The position numbers and the translations under genes are program-made. A stretch of DNA of 45,783 nt from Lachnospiraceae bacterium (GTDB lineage: Bacteria; Bacillota; Clostridia; Lachnospirales; Lachnospiraceae), in assembly GCA_014804445.1 (NCBI GenBank), contig JAAUZU010000007.1, positions 11,392-57,174 of the forward strand. The letters run 5' to 3'. Positions 18,042-26,107 of this stretch are shown one piece after another. Every line of letters starts with the position of its first letter. Positions within the stretch are counted from its first letter, which is position 1. A model generated the notes under the pieces. That model was not told where the DNA came from. It made no database searches and saw only the letters and a program-made list of their open reading frames with translations.

Positions 18042-18132
18042 ATGGCAGTCCCTTTTGATTCCTGCTTTTTCATCTGTCATTTCCATCCGTCTCACTTCCA
18101 TGATATCCCCGGCAATACTTGATAACGCGGCC

Positions 18133-19887
18133 TTAGCACTGCTTCATTCCTTTTATTCCTTGTATATCCGCCTCAATCGCCATGGAATAGTTGGTGTAAT
18201 ACACCACAAAGCCGGGCTTTGCGCCGTTCGGTTTTTTGACATGCTTTTTCTGTATATAGTCCACTTCGACCTTGCCCTGTTCCCTGCCTGCGGAATAGTA
18301 TGCTGCCAGTCTTGCCGCCTCCTCGAAGGTGGTATCCGGCATCTCCTCGCCCGCCTTCTGCTTGACAATAACGTGGGAGCCCGGGCAGTCTTTCGCATGG
18401 AACCACCAGTCCCCTCCCGAAGCGACTTTAAAAGTCAATTCGTCATTCTGCAGATTGTTTTTACCTACATAAATATCATATCCGTCGCTGCTGATATAAT
18501 GAAACGGCTTACTCGCTGCCACCTTCCCTTTTTTGCCGGTGCCACGCTTTTTGATATAGCCGCTCTGGGTCAGTTCCTCCTTAATCTGCGCCAAATCCTC
18601 TTCTCCCACTGCGATATCGAGAAATGCACTGATGGAGCGGAGATGCTCGATTTCCTCGCTGACTTCTTTGGTTAACTCCGTCAGCGCTTCATAAGTGCGC
18701 TTCAGCTTTCCGTATTTTTCAAAATACTTCTTGGCATTCTCACCGGCGGAAAGGGTGGGGTCCAAAGGAATGGTTATCATCTCATTGGTATAATAGTTGA
18801 GCGCCTCAAGGGATTTTGCTCCCTCCTCCGCCCCGTAGCCGTAAGTGTTTAGCAGTTCGCCGTAAATCCGGTAGGTATCCCGCTTTTCCGTATCCTTCAT
18901 CTGCGCAAGCTGCAAATCGTACTTTTTCACATTGCGCTCTAACGCCGTCTGCACAATTCTGCGCAAATCGGAAGATTTCTGACGGATTCTGGTAATTGCG
19001 TTCTTTTCCGCGTAATACTCCTCCAGAAGTTCCGACATGGACGCAAAGCTCTTTAAGCTGTCCGCGCCGTTTCCGTCGTACATGGTCAGGGGAAACGCCG
19101 CAAATTCCACAGGCTTGTCCGCCGTGTAAGCAATGCTGGGTGAAAAAGCACCCGCGCGAATTGCGTCGCGCATACCGCTCCATGCTTCAAAAAGCCTGCG
19201 AAGCGCCTCCCGGTCAGACGCGGCAGGACGCTCGCCATCCACGCCGGCCCTTGCGCAAAGCTCCTGCGCAATCAGCGGCGAAAGACCGGTATAGGAGGTA
19301 TAAACCGCCTTGAAAACAGGCATGGGCGCGCCGAGAAGCGTCTCTATAAAATCTGCCTCCTCTGCCTCCATCGGGTTTTTCTTGTGCGTGGTATCCGCCA
19401 CAAAATAAGGCTTACCCGGCAGCACCTCCCTGACCGAGCTGACAAAGCCCGATACATGCTTAATGCTGTCTATTATCATATCGTTATCGTCACAGAAAAT
19501 AATGTTGCTGTGCTTTCCCATAATCTCCACAATCAGCCTTTTTCTGCACAAATCCCCCATCTCGTTTAAATGCTCCACATTGATGTGCACGATGCGCTCC
19601 AGACCGGGCTGACTGATATCCACAATCCTGCCGTTCTGCAGATGCTTGCGCAGAAGCATACAAAAGCCCGGCGCCGTCATGGGAGCCTGCTTGTTTTTCT
19701 CCGTCAAATAAATAAGCGGCAGGGATGCCCCTGCCGAAATCAAAAGACGGTATTGTCCTGCTGTCCCTTTGATGGTGAGCAGCAGTTCGTCCGTTTCCGG
19801 CTGGGCGATTTTTACAATGCGGGCGCCGGTGAGAGCAGCCTGCATCTCTTTTACTACATTAGCTATTGTGATGCCGTCAAATGCCAT
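18133..19887 (-). CDS. rqcH: Rqc2-homolog RqcH, ribosome quality control
   Basis: 584 residues, full length for bacterial RqcH (older name fibronectin-binding/NFACT protein). RqcH binds obstructed 50S subunits carrying peptidyl-tRNA and recruits tRNA-Ala to add C-terminal alanine tails that mark the chain for degradation. Visible parts: NFACT-N domain beginning MAFDGITIANVVKEM, a helix-hairpin/coiled-coil middle (about 290-430), and NFACT-R with FHYISSDGYDIYVGKNN and GGDWWFHAKDCPGSHVIVK. At 97-98 the protein has Glu-Arg where Bacillus subtilis RqcH has the Asp-Arg pair needed for tRNA binding, a conservative change. Start ATG 19887 with AGAGGAT upstream. A class I structured element begins 51 nt upstream of the start. 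Confidence 0.95.
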   Translation of the reverse strand: MAFDGITIANVVKEMQAALTGARIVKIAQPETDELLLTIKGTAGQYRLLISAGASLPLIYLTEKNKQAPMTAPGFCMLLRKHLQNGRIVDISQPGLERIVHINVEHLNEMGDLCRKRLIVEIMGKHSNIIFCDDNDMIIDSIKHVSGFVSSVREVLPGKPYFVADTTHKKNPMEAEEADFIETLLGAPMPVFKAVYTSYTGLSPLIAQELCARAGVDGERPAASDREALRRLFEAWSGMRDAIRAGAFSPSIAYTADKPVEFAAFPLTMYDGNGADSLKSFASMSELLEEYYAEKNAITRIRQKSSDLRRIVQTALERNVKKYDLQLAQMKDTEKRDTYRIYGELLNTYGYGAEEGAKSLEALNYYTNEMITIPLDPTLSAGENAKKYFEKYGKLKRTYEALTELTKEVSEEIEHLRSISAFLDIAVGEEDLAQIKEELTQSGYIKKRGTGKKGKVAASKPFHYISSDGYDIYVGKNNLQNDELTFKVASGGDWWFHAKDCPGSHVIVKQKAGEEMPDTTFEEAARLAAYYSAGREQGKVEVDYIQKKHVKKPNGAKPGFVVYYTNYSMAIEADIQGIKGMKQC

Positions 19888-19938
19888 GGTAATGATCCTC
19901 TTTCTCTATTTTAAATAAATTTGGTAATTGCAAAGCAG

Positions 19939-20096
19939 CTATGCTGTTGTCATTGTGTACATGGTATATGCCAACGCAGACCCGCTTTCGCTCCAAGCTA
20001 GCCGTAGCGGTACGTAAGCTGCCAAAATACGGCAGCTAAGTGCCGACGGCTAGCAAGGGTCTGCTTATGGCATATACCATGTGCACAATTCGGAAG
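19939..20096 (+). repeat. Class I structured palindromic element, copy I-1
   Basis: A long imperfect hairpin in the gap between rqcH and the flippase gene. The outer helix pairs about 19952-19983 with 20057-20089 (shared word GGTATATGCC). The unpaired motif CGCTTTCGCTC follows, then a helix GCTAGCCGT...ACGGCTAGC with a bulged AG on the left side, a second helix CGGTAC/GTGCCG, and a terminal hairpin AGCTGCC/GGCAGCT. Its ends (CTATGCTGTTGTCATTGT on the left, CGGAAG on the right) match copy I-2. Compared with I-2, helix bases differ on both sides in a compensating way. Orientation is assigned as plus by the shared motifs. Confidence 0.8.
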
Positions 20097-20173
20097 CAGC
20101 AAAGGTAAGTTTCGCAAACATCTATATTTTAGTAAGCGGGATTAGGGCGTAAAAGCCCTGATTTATCTGGATA

Positions 20174-20376
20174 ATTGCGGAGCTCGTAACTTGGCTGAAT
20201 ATTCTGTCAATCTATTCTGCGCAAAGCCTTTTGTGCCATGGAATTAAGACCATAGAAAGCAGGAGGGACGCCACCCGACTGCTTTCTGCTTTACTGGGCT
20301 TAATGGAATGCTTGGCACATCCGGCTTTGAGCAGAATAGATTGACAGAATATTCTCAAGATTCCACGTCCCGCAAT
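20174..20376 (+). repeat. Class II structured palindromic element, copy II-1
   Basis: Begins five nt after the stop of the flippase gene (which reads on the minus strand). An end helix ATTGCGG/CCGCAAT encloses a perfect 24-bp inverted repeat (20197-20220 with 20331-20354). Inside lies a core shared with II-2: AAGCC/GGCTTTGA, ATTAAG/CTTAAT, conserved GACCATAGAA, AGAAAGCAG/CTGCTTTCT and a GAGGGACG...CCCGACT loop. The 24-bp arms have no sequence relation to the II-2 arms beyond their edges, but both are self-complementary, so structure is what is kept. Only spurious ORFs cross it. Confidence 0.8.
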
Positions 20377-20381
20377 CCCCT

Positions 20382-22166
20382 TTACTTCAGCAAATGGCAC
20401 TTCTTCGCCATCCTTACAATCAAATATCCTTTGGGCAGCGCCCGAAGTTCTGCCTCGCTGATTCCTTTTAATACGATTTCCAGTACAAAATACACGATGC
20501 CGCCCACGATAACCGCCGGAAACAGCTCCAGTATGTTCTGCAGGCGGGAAGGATATTCCCCGCATTTTAACAGCCAGCCTATCCCTCTGTAGGTGCCGTA
20601 AGCCGCCGCCCCCATAAATGCCGCTGCCACAAGCGGTGTGATAAAGGTGCGGAAGGTCTCCTGCTCATAATCCATATATTTGCGGATGGAAAGCTGGTTT
20701 AAAACACACATGGTACCGGAATATACCAGCATGGCGATTACCAGTGCATACAAATCCATATCTGTAAAAAGAAGCATTGGCACCAGCACTGCCGTCTGAA
20801 TCCCCAGCGCCACAGCAGCATTGCGCACCGGCGTTTTTACCCTGCCGATTCCCTGCAGCACACTGTTGGTCAGGGTGGAAAGGGAATAGAAAACAACAGA
20901 GGCAGAAAGCGCCGTCAGAAGCCTTGCCGCCAAATCTACGGAAGCCTTCTGCGGAAACAAAAGCCATGTAATCGGTCTTGCCAGCACACCGAGGCCGACT
21001 GCGGCCGGAATGGCAATCAGCATGGTCGTCTTAATTGCCTGCGCCGTCTTTTCCCTTGCGCCCTCCATATCGCCCTGTCCCACTCTTGACGCTATATTAG
21101 GCAGAATTGCCGAGGACATGGCAGAAGCCAGCGCAATGGGAATATTGGAAATCACCACTGCTTTGGCGGAGAAAATGCCGTAATTTGTGGAAGTCTCCGC
21201 GTCCCCCATACCTTTGGCAAGATAACATATCCATGTGTATATAGTCTGGTTTAAAAAGGTGCTCAGATTATAAATAGCGGTACTTAAAATAAAGGGAACC
21301 ACCACGCTGCTCACCAGCCGCAGGATACTGCTATAGTCCTCCGGCTCATGCCTGTCCCTCGCAATCCGCCGGTGAATCGTCTTTTTGTTCAGCCCATAAA
21401 CCGCCCACATAAAAAGCAGCGCCGCCACCACGCCGGAGCCGGTTCCCAATGCGCTTCCCACCGCGCCGTAGGTAGCGTGCGCCGTGTTCCACTCCTGCTG
21501 CTCCGCGCTCAAAACATAGGTCCTGCTCCCGTCCTCCTCATTGACGACTGCCTCTGCAACCTCCTGCACAATTTCATCTCCGAAGCTCACCGAGTAATCG
21601 TCGTTTAACACATATTTCTGCGTGCCGGACAGCATAAATATAATCAAGAGATACGCCGCGCCAATGCTGACCACCGCGTTTAAAATCTGCTCGAGAATCT
21701 GGGAAACCGAGGTCTGCACCATGGAGCGGTGCGCCTGAAAATAGCCGCGCAGCACACCAAGTATGCCGTACAAAAAGACTGTCGGTGCAAATACCCGCAG
21801 GACGGCCACAGCCGGTCCCTTCGCAAACAGCCCCGCGCCAAAAAACAGCACCAGACTCGCAATGCCACCTACTATCAGTACATAAAACATGGCGCACAAA
21901 AAAATCCGGTGCGCGTTTACATAATCCCGCACGGACAGCTTTTGTGCAATCACCTTGGAAATTGCGGAAGGAATACTGTAAGAAGAAATCAAAAGAATAA
22001 TGGTGTAGACATTGAACGCAGTCTGATAATAGCCGTTGCCCTCATCACCGATAACAGCAGCTAAAGGACTCCTGTAAAGGAGTCCTATTATCCTGCAGAT
22101 AATACCGGCAGCCGCCAGTATGCCCGCCTGTATGATAAATCCGTCTTTCCTGCTGCTCTTACCCAT
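20382..22166 (-). CDS. SpoVB/MurJ-type MOP-superfamily lipid flippase
   Basis: 594 residues with about 14 hydrophobic segments, typical of the polysaccharide-export branch of the MOP superfamily. N-terminal GILAAAGIICRIIGLLYRSPL and the GNGYYQTAFNVYTIILLISS segment match SpoVB/YtgP-type proteins, which flip lipid-linked wall or polysaccharide precursors. An unusual hydrophilic insert at about 180-230 (YVLNDDYSVSFGDEIVQEV onward) separates membrane segments and would face outside or the cytoplasm. It lies 22 nt downstream of glgA on the same strand, so both may be co-transcribed. Whether it serves cortex synthesis, wall synthesis or a polysaccharide is not decidable; a gene symbol is withheld for that reason. 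Confidence 0.85.
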   Translation of the reverse strand: MGKSSRKDGFIIQAGILAAAGIICRIIGLLYRSPLAAVIGDEGNGYYQTAFNVYTIILLISSYSIPSAISKVIAQKLSVRDYVNAHRIFLCAMFYVLIVGGIASLVLFFGAGLFAKGPAVAVLRVFAPTVFLYGILGVLRGYFQAHRSMVQTSVSQILEQILNAVVSIGAAYLLIIFMLSGTQKYVLNDDYSVSFGDEIVQEVAEAVVNEEDGSRTYVLSAEQQEWNTAHATYGAVGSALGTGSGVVAALLFMWAVYGLNKKTIHRRIARDRHEPEDYSSILRLVSSVVVPFILSTAIYNLSTFLNQTIYTWICYLAKGMGDAETSTNYGIFSAKAVVISNIPIALASAMSSAILPNIASRVGQGDMEGAREKTAQAIKTTMLIAIPAAVGLGVLARPITWLLFPQKASVDLAARLLTALSASVVFYSLSTLTNSVLQGIGRVKTPVRNAAVALGIQTAVLVPMLLFTDMDLYALVIAMLVYSGTMCVLNQLSIRKYMDYEQETFRTFITPLVAAAFMGAAAYGTYRGIGWLLKCGEYPSRLQNILELFPAVIVGGIVYFVLEIVLKGISEAELRALPKGYLIVRMAKKCHLLK

Positions 22167-22188
22167 TTTAAAACTTCCTGTCCGGAAC

Positions 22189-23637
22189 TTAATAGCCTAT
22201 CAGCCAGTCATACATCTCCTGATATTTGCCCGCAGATACATGCCATGAAAAATCAGCCGCCATGCCGCGGTCAACAATCTTGTTCCACTCTCTTTTCCTG
22301 TCGTAATATATCTGTTCCGCGTAGCGGATAGACCGAAGCATCTCATGCGCATTGTAGTTTGCAAAAGAAAATCCGGTTCCGGTATTCTCATACTCATTGT
22401 AGGGCACTACCGTATCCTTTAAGCCGCCTGTCTCCCTCACGATGGGCACCGTACCATAGCGCAGCGCCATAAGCTGGCTTAAGCCGCAGGGCTCAAACAG
22501 GGACGGCATAAGAAATGCGTCACAGGATGCATAAATCTTATGGGAAAGGTCCTCGGAATAGTAAATATTTGCCGAAACCTTATCCGCGTATTTCCAGTCA
22601 AAATGGCGGAACATATTTTCATAGCGTTCCTCGCCCGTGCCCAGTACCACAAGCTGTATATCATCCTGACAGAGCTCATCCATGATATAGGCAATCAAAT
22701 CGAAGCCCTTCTGGTCGGTCAGCCTTGACACAACGCCAATCATCATCTTTTTGTCGTCCTGCGCAAGATTTAACTGCTTCTGCAGGGCGCGCTTGTTCTT
22801 TACCTTTTCCTTGCGGAAATTGACTGCGTCATAAGGGAACTCTATGTATTTGTCAGTTGCAGGATTGAACTCTTCGTAATCGATGCCGTTGACGATGCCG
22901 CGCAAATCGCCCGCACGTGCAATCATCAGACCGTTCAGACCCTCGCCGTAAAATTCTGTCTTAATTTCCTCCGCATAAGTATCGCTCACCGTGGTGATGG
23001 CGTCCGCATATACCAGACCGCCCTTTAACAGGTTGGCATCCTTGTACGCTTCCAGCTTGTCGGGCGTAAAGAAATAATCCGGCAGCCCGGTAATGTTCTT
23101 CACTGCCTTTACGTCCCACCTGCCCTGGAATTTCAGGTTGTGGATGGTCATAATGGACTTCATGCTCCAGAAGAAGGGATTCCCCCTGAAGCGCTCTTTC
23201 ATGTATACGGGAATCAGTCCTGTCTGCCAGTCGTGGCAGTGTACGATGTCCGGCTGGAAATCGATTAAGGGTAGGGCGGAAAGTGCCGCCTTGGAAAAAT
23301 AAGCGTATTTTTCTATTTCAAACAGCACATTGTCGCCGTAAGGCTTAAAGCCTCCGAAATAGTGCTCGTTGTCTATCAAATAGTATTTGACCCCGTCAAC
23401 CTCCGCCGACAAAATTCCCACATATTCTTCATGCCAGTTGAAGTCCATATAAAAATGGGTGACATAGCTTAATTTTTCCTGCATCTCTTGCTTCATACAG
23501 GTGTATCGGGGAATCATCACCCGCACATCAAAATATTCCTTATCGAGACATTTGGGCAGAGAACCGACAACATCCGCAAGCCCGCCTGTTTTGATAAAAG
23601 GCACCCCCTCCGACGCCACAAACAATACCTTCTTCAT
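22189..23637 (-). CDS. glgA: Glycogen synthase (ADP-glucose)
   Basis: 482 residues, the usual length for a GT5 starch/glycogen synthase that extends alpha-1,4-glucan from ADP-glucose in the cytoplasm. N-terminal KTGGLADVVGSLPK is the ADP-glucose-binding KxGGL loop; HCHDWQTGLIP, TIHNLKFQG, VSRLTDQKGFDL and PSLFEPCGLSQLMALRYGTVP are the standard GT-B landmarks. Start ATG 23637 has GGAGGAA seven nt upstream. No other glycogen gene is next to it; its neighbours are the flippase downstream and the Spo0A-like gene upstream. Confidence 0.95.
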   Translation of the reverse strand: MKKVLFVASEGVPFIKTGGLADVVGSLPKCLDKEYFDVRVMIPRYTCMKQEMQEKLSYVTHFYMDFNWHEEYVGILSAEVDGVKYYLIDNEHYFGGFKPYGDNVLFEIEKYAYFSKAALSALPLIDFQPDIVHCHDWQTGLIPVYMKERFRGNPFFWSMKSIMTIHNLKFQGRWDVKAVKNITGLPDYFFTPDKLEAYKDANLLKGGLVYADAITTVSDTYAEEIKTEFYGEGLNGLMIARAGDLRGIVNGIDYEEFNPATDKYIEFPYDAVNFRKEKVKNKRALQKQLNLAQDDKKMMIGVVSRLTDQKGFDLIAYIMDELCQDDIQLVVLGTGEERYENMFRHFDWKYADKVSANIYYSEDLSHKIYASCDAFLMPSLFEPCGLSQLMALRYGTVPIVRETGGLKDTVVPYNEYENTGTGFSFANYNAHEMLRSIRYAEQIYYDRKREWNKIVDRGMAADFSWHVSAGKYQEMYDWLIGY

Positions 23638-23671
23638 GGAAATTCCTCCTGTAACACCATTGTTTTTTTCT

Positions 23672-23700
23672 ATTATACATCATAAGAGGAGGATTTAAAA
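23672..23700 (-). promoter_or_regulatory. Candidate promoter of glgA
   Basis: On the minus strand a perfect TATAAT (23677-23672) lies 17 nt after TTTTAA (23700-23695), a weak -35. It is about 35 nt upstream of the glgA start and falls directly after the Spo0A-like gene. Confidence 0.45.
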
Positions 23701-23703
23701 GGT

Positions 23704-24219
23704 TTAATTTCGGTATTTTAAACGGATTCTGTCCGCAATCAGCGCAATAAACTCGGAATTGGTGGGCTTTCCCTTTCCGGTATTTATGGTATACCCGAAC
23801 AGGGCATCCAAAGTTTCCATTCTGCCGCGGCTCCATGCCACCTCAATCGCATGGCGGATGGCACGCTCCACACGGCTCGGCGTAGTCTGGAATTTCTTCG
23901 CTATCGTCGGATATAGAATCTTGGTGATGGAGCTCAACATGGAATTGTCCTCCACCGCCATCATAATGGCCTCCCTGAGATACTGGTATCCTTTAATATG
24001 CGCCGGCACGCCAATCTCATGTATCATATCGGTAACATCCTGCTCCAAATCCCTTTCTTCTGTTCTTTTCGTCGTTTCCACAGATTTTGCCGGCATTTCC
24101 TTATTTCCGGAGGGTACTGTAATCATAATCTGGAATTCTTTGTCGGTACTCATCAACTGTCCGATTATTTTATACAGCTTTTCATTATCTTTTGTAGTCA
24201 AAACATTAAGCTGCTCCAT
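23704..24219 (-). CDS. Receiverless Spo0A-type DNA-binding protein
   Basis: 171 residues from ATG 24219, which follows AAGGAGG by about 7 nt; a longer reading adds nine residues and no good ribosome site. Residues ~62-171 are a complete Spo0A C-terminal effector domain: [20 protein letters not shown], the recognition-helix region [18 protein letters not shown], and [20 protein letters not shown]. The phosphate-accepting receiver domain of Spo0A is absent. Its place is taken by a ~60-residue N-terminus ([20 protein letters not shown]) of no recognised family. It should bind 0A-box-like DNA without phosphorelay input and could compete with or replace Spo0A, or serve another pathway. The start is preceded by a palindrome overlapping the promoter. 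Confidence 0.85.
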   Translation of the reverse strand: MEQLNVLTTKDNEKLYKIIGQLMSTDKEFQIMITVPSGNKEMPAKSVETTKRTEERDLEQDVTDMIHEIGVPAHIKGYQYLREAIMMAVEDNSMLSSITKILYPTIAKKFQTTPSRVERAIRHAIEVAWSRGRMETLDALFGYTINTGKGKPTNSEFIALIADRIRLKYRN

Positions 24220-24276
24220 GAAAAAACCTCCTTTTTTTTGGTTCAAAACTCGCTTTTTTTACAAAACTCTATCGTA

Positions 24277-24309
24277 CACATTATAATGTGATAGTGTTTG
24301 CAACTTCAA
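24277..24309 (-). promoter_or_regulatory. Promoter with overlapping 14-bp palindrome upstream of the Spo0A-like gene
   Basis: On the minus strand TTGAAG (24309-24304) and TATAAT (24285-24280) are 18 nt apart. The -10 lies inside the perfect palindrome CACATTATAATGTG (24277-24290). A dimeric regulator bound there would block the promoter. The regulator is not known; the palindrome is not a Spo0A box (TGTCGAA-like). Confidence 0.5.
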
Positions 24310-24416
24310 CTGATATGCGTCGCATTTATTTTACATTTTCCGCCGGGGACGGGGAATGGTGGGGAGTGGTGTCGGATTCGCGGGGATTCGCTCTGTTATG
24401 GTTGAAATAGATACTC

Positions 24417-24477
24417 TTGCGGCAAGTCACGCCGACAGCCTGTGAAGGTGTACTTTTGCGGCAAGTCACGCCGACAG
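24417..24477. repeat. Pair of 22-bp direct repeats next to class I copy I-3
   Basis: The same 22-bp word occurs at 24417-24438 and 24456-24477, 39 bp apart; it starts TTGCGGCAAGTCAC and ends GCCGACAG. The end of the second copy is the start of the I-3 outer arm. The near-palindrome TTGCGGCAA occurs a third time on the other side of I-3 (24613-24621), so it flanks the element. The bases before this (24310-24416) show nothing recognisable. Confidence 0.7.
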
Positions 24478-24607
24478 GGGCGCCATATGCCTGTTCAGAC
24501 GCGCTCTCGCTCGGATAAAAACGTAGTGGACGCTAAGCTCGTGAACTACCTCGCTAAGCGCCAACGTTTTTATACGGTCTTCACAGGCATATGGCGCCCC
24601 TGTCGGC
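24470..24607 (+). repeat. Class I structured palindromic element, copy I-3
   Basis: Outer arms 24470-24494 and 24583-24607 form a perfect 25-bp inverted repeat. Inside are the class I landmarks: CGCTCTCGCTC, a helix ATAAAAACGT/ACGTTTTTAT with the bulged AG (CGTAG), a second short helix, and the terminal-loop words TAAGCTCG and ACCTCGCTAAG. The helix sequences are unlike those of copies I-1, I-2 and I-4, but pair perfectly with their own partners. Confidence 0.8.
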
Positions 24608-24712
24608 TGAATTGCGGCAAAGGGACTCTTTACATACAAAAAGGCGGAACGCGAATGCTGCACTTTAGGCTAAGATGCCTAGACGCGCAACATACTTTTT
24701 TCGCATGAAACA

Positions 24713-24847
24713 GCCCGTAGCGCAATCTGTTCCCGAAGGAGCCCTTTAAGAAACGTCAGTACTTGGCGAGGTTTTTTCGAGCCTAGTACTGCTACGTTTC
24801 TTGCTGAGCGAAAGCGCGGCTCCTTGGGAATAGATTGCGCTACGGGC
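24713..24847 (-). repeat. Class I structured palindromic element, copy I-4 (opposite orientation)
   Basis: Read on the minus strand it has the class I order: outer arm starting GCCCGTAGCGCAATCT (about 30 bp, one mismatch and one bulge), CGCTTTCGCTC, the helix AAGAAACGT/ACGTTTCTT with bulged AG, CAGTACT/AGTACTG, and the loop words AGGCTCG and ACCTCGCCAAG. An extra GCATG/CATGC pair lies outside (24703-24707, 24852-24856). It ends 36 nt after the stop of the ABC permease gene and faces copy I-3 across a 105-nt spacer in which nothing else is recognised. Confidence 0.8.
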
Positions 24848-24883
24848 GTCCCATGCTCCCATGGTCCCATACTGCAAAACTAA

Positions 24884-26107
24884 TTATATTTGGTGACTCT
24901 TAAAACCGCGCCCTGCAAAATACGAGCAAATGCAGGTAACGATCACTGCAAATACCGGCAGGAAAATATACGGCGGAATCACAAGCCCGAATATTTCATA
25001 TTGAAATTCAAACATCGCGCCCCAGAAAGCAAACATTCCCGCGGGCAGCAGATTTGCCAGGCAGGATATCCAGACAGGCGCTCCTTCGGGAATGCTGATA
25101 AATAACGGAATTATCAGCAGGGCGGTCATTATCACAATGGTATTGAACGGCAGTTGCAGATTTGCTGAAAAAAGTGCGGTGATCGCCGTAACCATTATAC
25201 ATCCTGCAAGCATACATATAAAATACAACAGCGCAGCCTGCCCTATTGTGATCGGGTATGGGAAAATGCCGCTCACCAATTCCAGCGATCCGTTTGCTCC
25301 GCTCGCGCCCCAGACAATAAAGGACTCGATCAGGCTTATTCCCGATAACAGCGCAATCAGCACCGCCGAGACAGAAAACGCCGTGAACAATTTTGCGCCG
25401 ATAACAAGATTCTTGCCATGCTTTGAAGAAAGTATCAGACTGTCTGCGCCGCTTGTGTACTCATCGGAAAAAATTCCCGAGAGCATTACCGCTATCGCCG
25501 CACCTACCATGAGCGCAGTCGTATACATGAGTGTCACAAATCTGTAATATCCGCCCCAATACTCGTATGTCAAGGTCGCGGAAAAGTTATTTAGACACCT
25601 TTGCCGGTATTTGCGCACATTTTCGCTTGTCGCACCGTTCATAACTGTTTGCTCCATATTTTGGAGGCGCACAGCGTCAAACTGCTCTGCCTGCTCGCGG
25701 GTCAGGTTTTGAAATTCCTCAAAGCTGCTTAACTGAAATGTTCTGCGTACTATACCGTAAATTTCGCTGTATGTTCTCGCGTTATCTTGATATTGCGAAG
25801 TGCCGATGTAATTTCCGTTTTCAAGCGGCACCACGCTTTTGTAAGCCTCGACTGCCTCCATAATCAAATCGGCGTCTATTACCCGGCCCGAAAGCGCCTC
25901 GCCGTTCCGACGGTCTATCATATCGTCCTCATATCTTGAAACAGCGACCTCGCTGCCGTTCTCGTCCGTGTAGTAATAGGTTCCGATAACAGTGCCGAAA
26001 ACGCTTACTGCTCCGACAATCACCGTAAACGCGAGCACGATCACAGTGCGTTTTCTGCGCAGAATCTTCTTCAGTTCAAACCTTACCAATTCAAAAAATA
26101 TACTCAT
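24884..26107 (-). CDS. ABC-2-type transporter permease
   Basis: 407 residues. One N-terminal membrane segment (TVIVLAFTVIVGAVSVFG), a ~130-residue external domain, then about five membrane segments (VTLMYTTALMVGAAIAVMLSG to FLPVFAVIVTCICSYFAGRG). This is the layout of ABC-2-type efflux permeases. The EEFQNLTREQAEQFDAVRLQNME stretch of the external domain is helical. Its start overlaps the stop of the ATPase gene by 4 nt, so they form a coupled pair, placed under the ECF sigma gene upstream. Cargo is unknown; efflux of a peptide or stress compound is a common role for such pairs. Confidence 0.8.
   Translation of the reverse strand: MSIFFELVRFELKKILRRKRTVIVLAFTVIVGAVSVFGTVIGTYYYTDENGSEVAVSRYEDDMIDRRNGEALSGRVIDADLIMEAVEAYKSVVPLENGNYIGTSQYQDNARTYSEIYGIVRRTFQLSSFEEFQNLTREQAEQFDAVRLQNMEQTVMNGATSENVRKYRQRCLNNFSATLTYEYWGGYYRFVTLMYTTALMVGAAIAVMLSGIFSDEYTSGADSLILSSKHGKNLVIGAKLFTAFSVSAVLIALLSGISLIESFIVWGASGANGSLELVSGIFPYPITIGQAALLYFICMLAGCIMVTAITALFSANLQLPFNTIVIMTALLIIPLFISIPEGAPVWISCLANLLPAGMFAFWGAMFEFQYEIFGLVIPPYIFLPVFAVIVTCICSYFAGRGFKSHQI

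Noticed and set aside
20143..20159. Small hairpin AGGGC/GCCCT between I-1 and II-1 as a terminator
   Set aside because: Five-bp stem without a T-tract; too weak to claim.
20212..20565. 117-residue minus-strand frame over element II-1
   Set aside because: It spans the flippase 3' end and the palindrome. It shares an SMVLI-W-KRL-like stretch with the frame over II-2 only because both read the same repeated DNA.
24417..24477. Possible CRISPR from the 22-bp direct repeats
   Set aside because: Only two repeat copies and no cas genes in the window; the repeats belong to the surroundings of a class I element.
24442..24870. Short frames (24442-24708, 24679-24870) in the gap before the ABC permease
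   Set aside because: They read through hairpin arms of I-3 and I-4, with no start signals or protein features.
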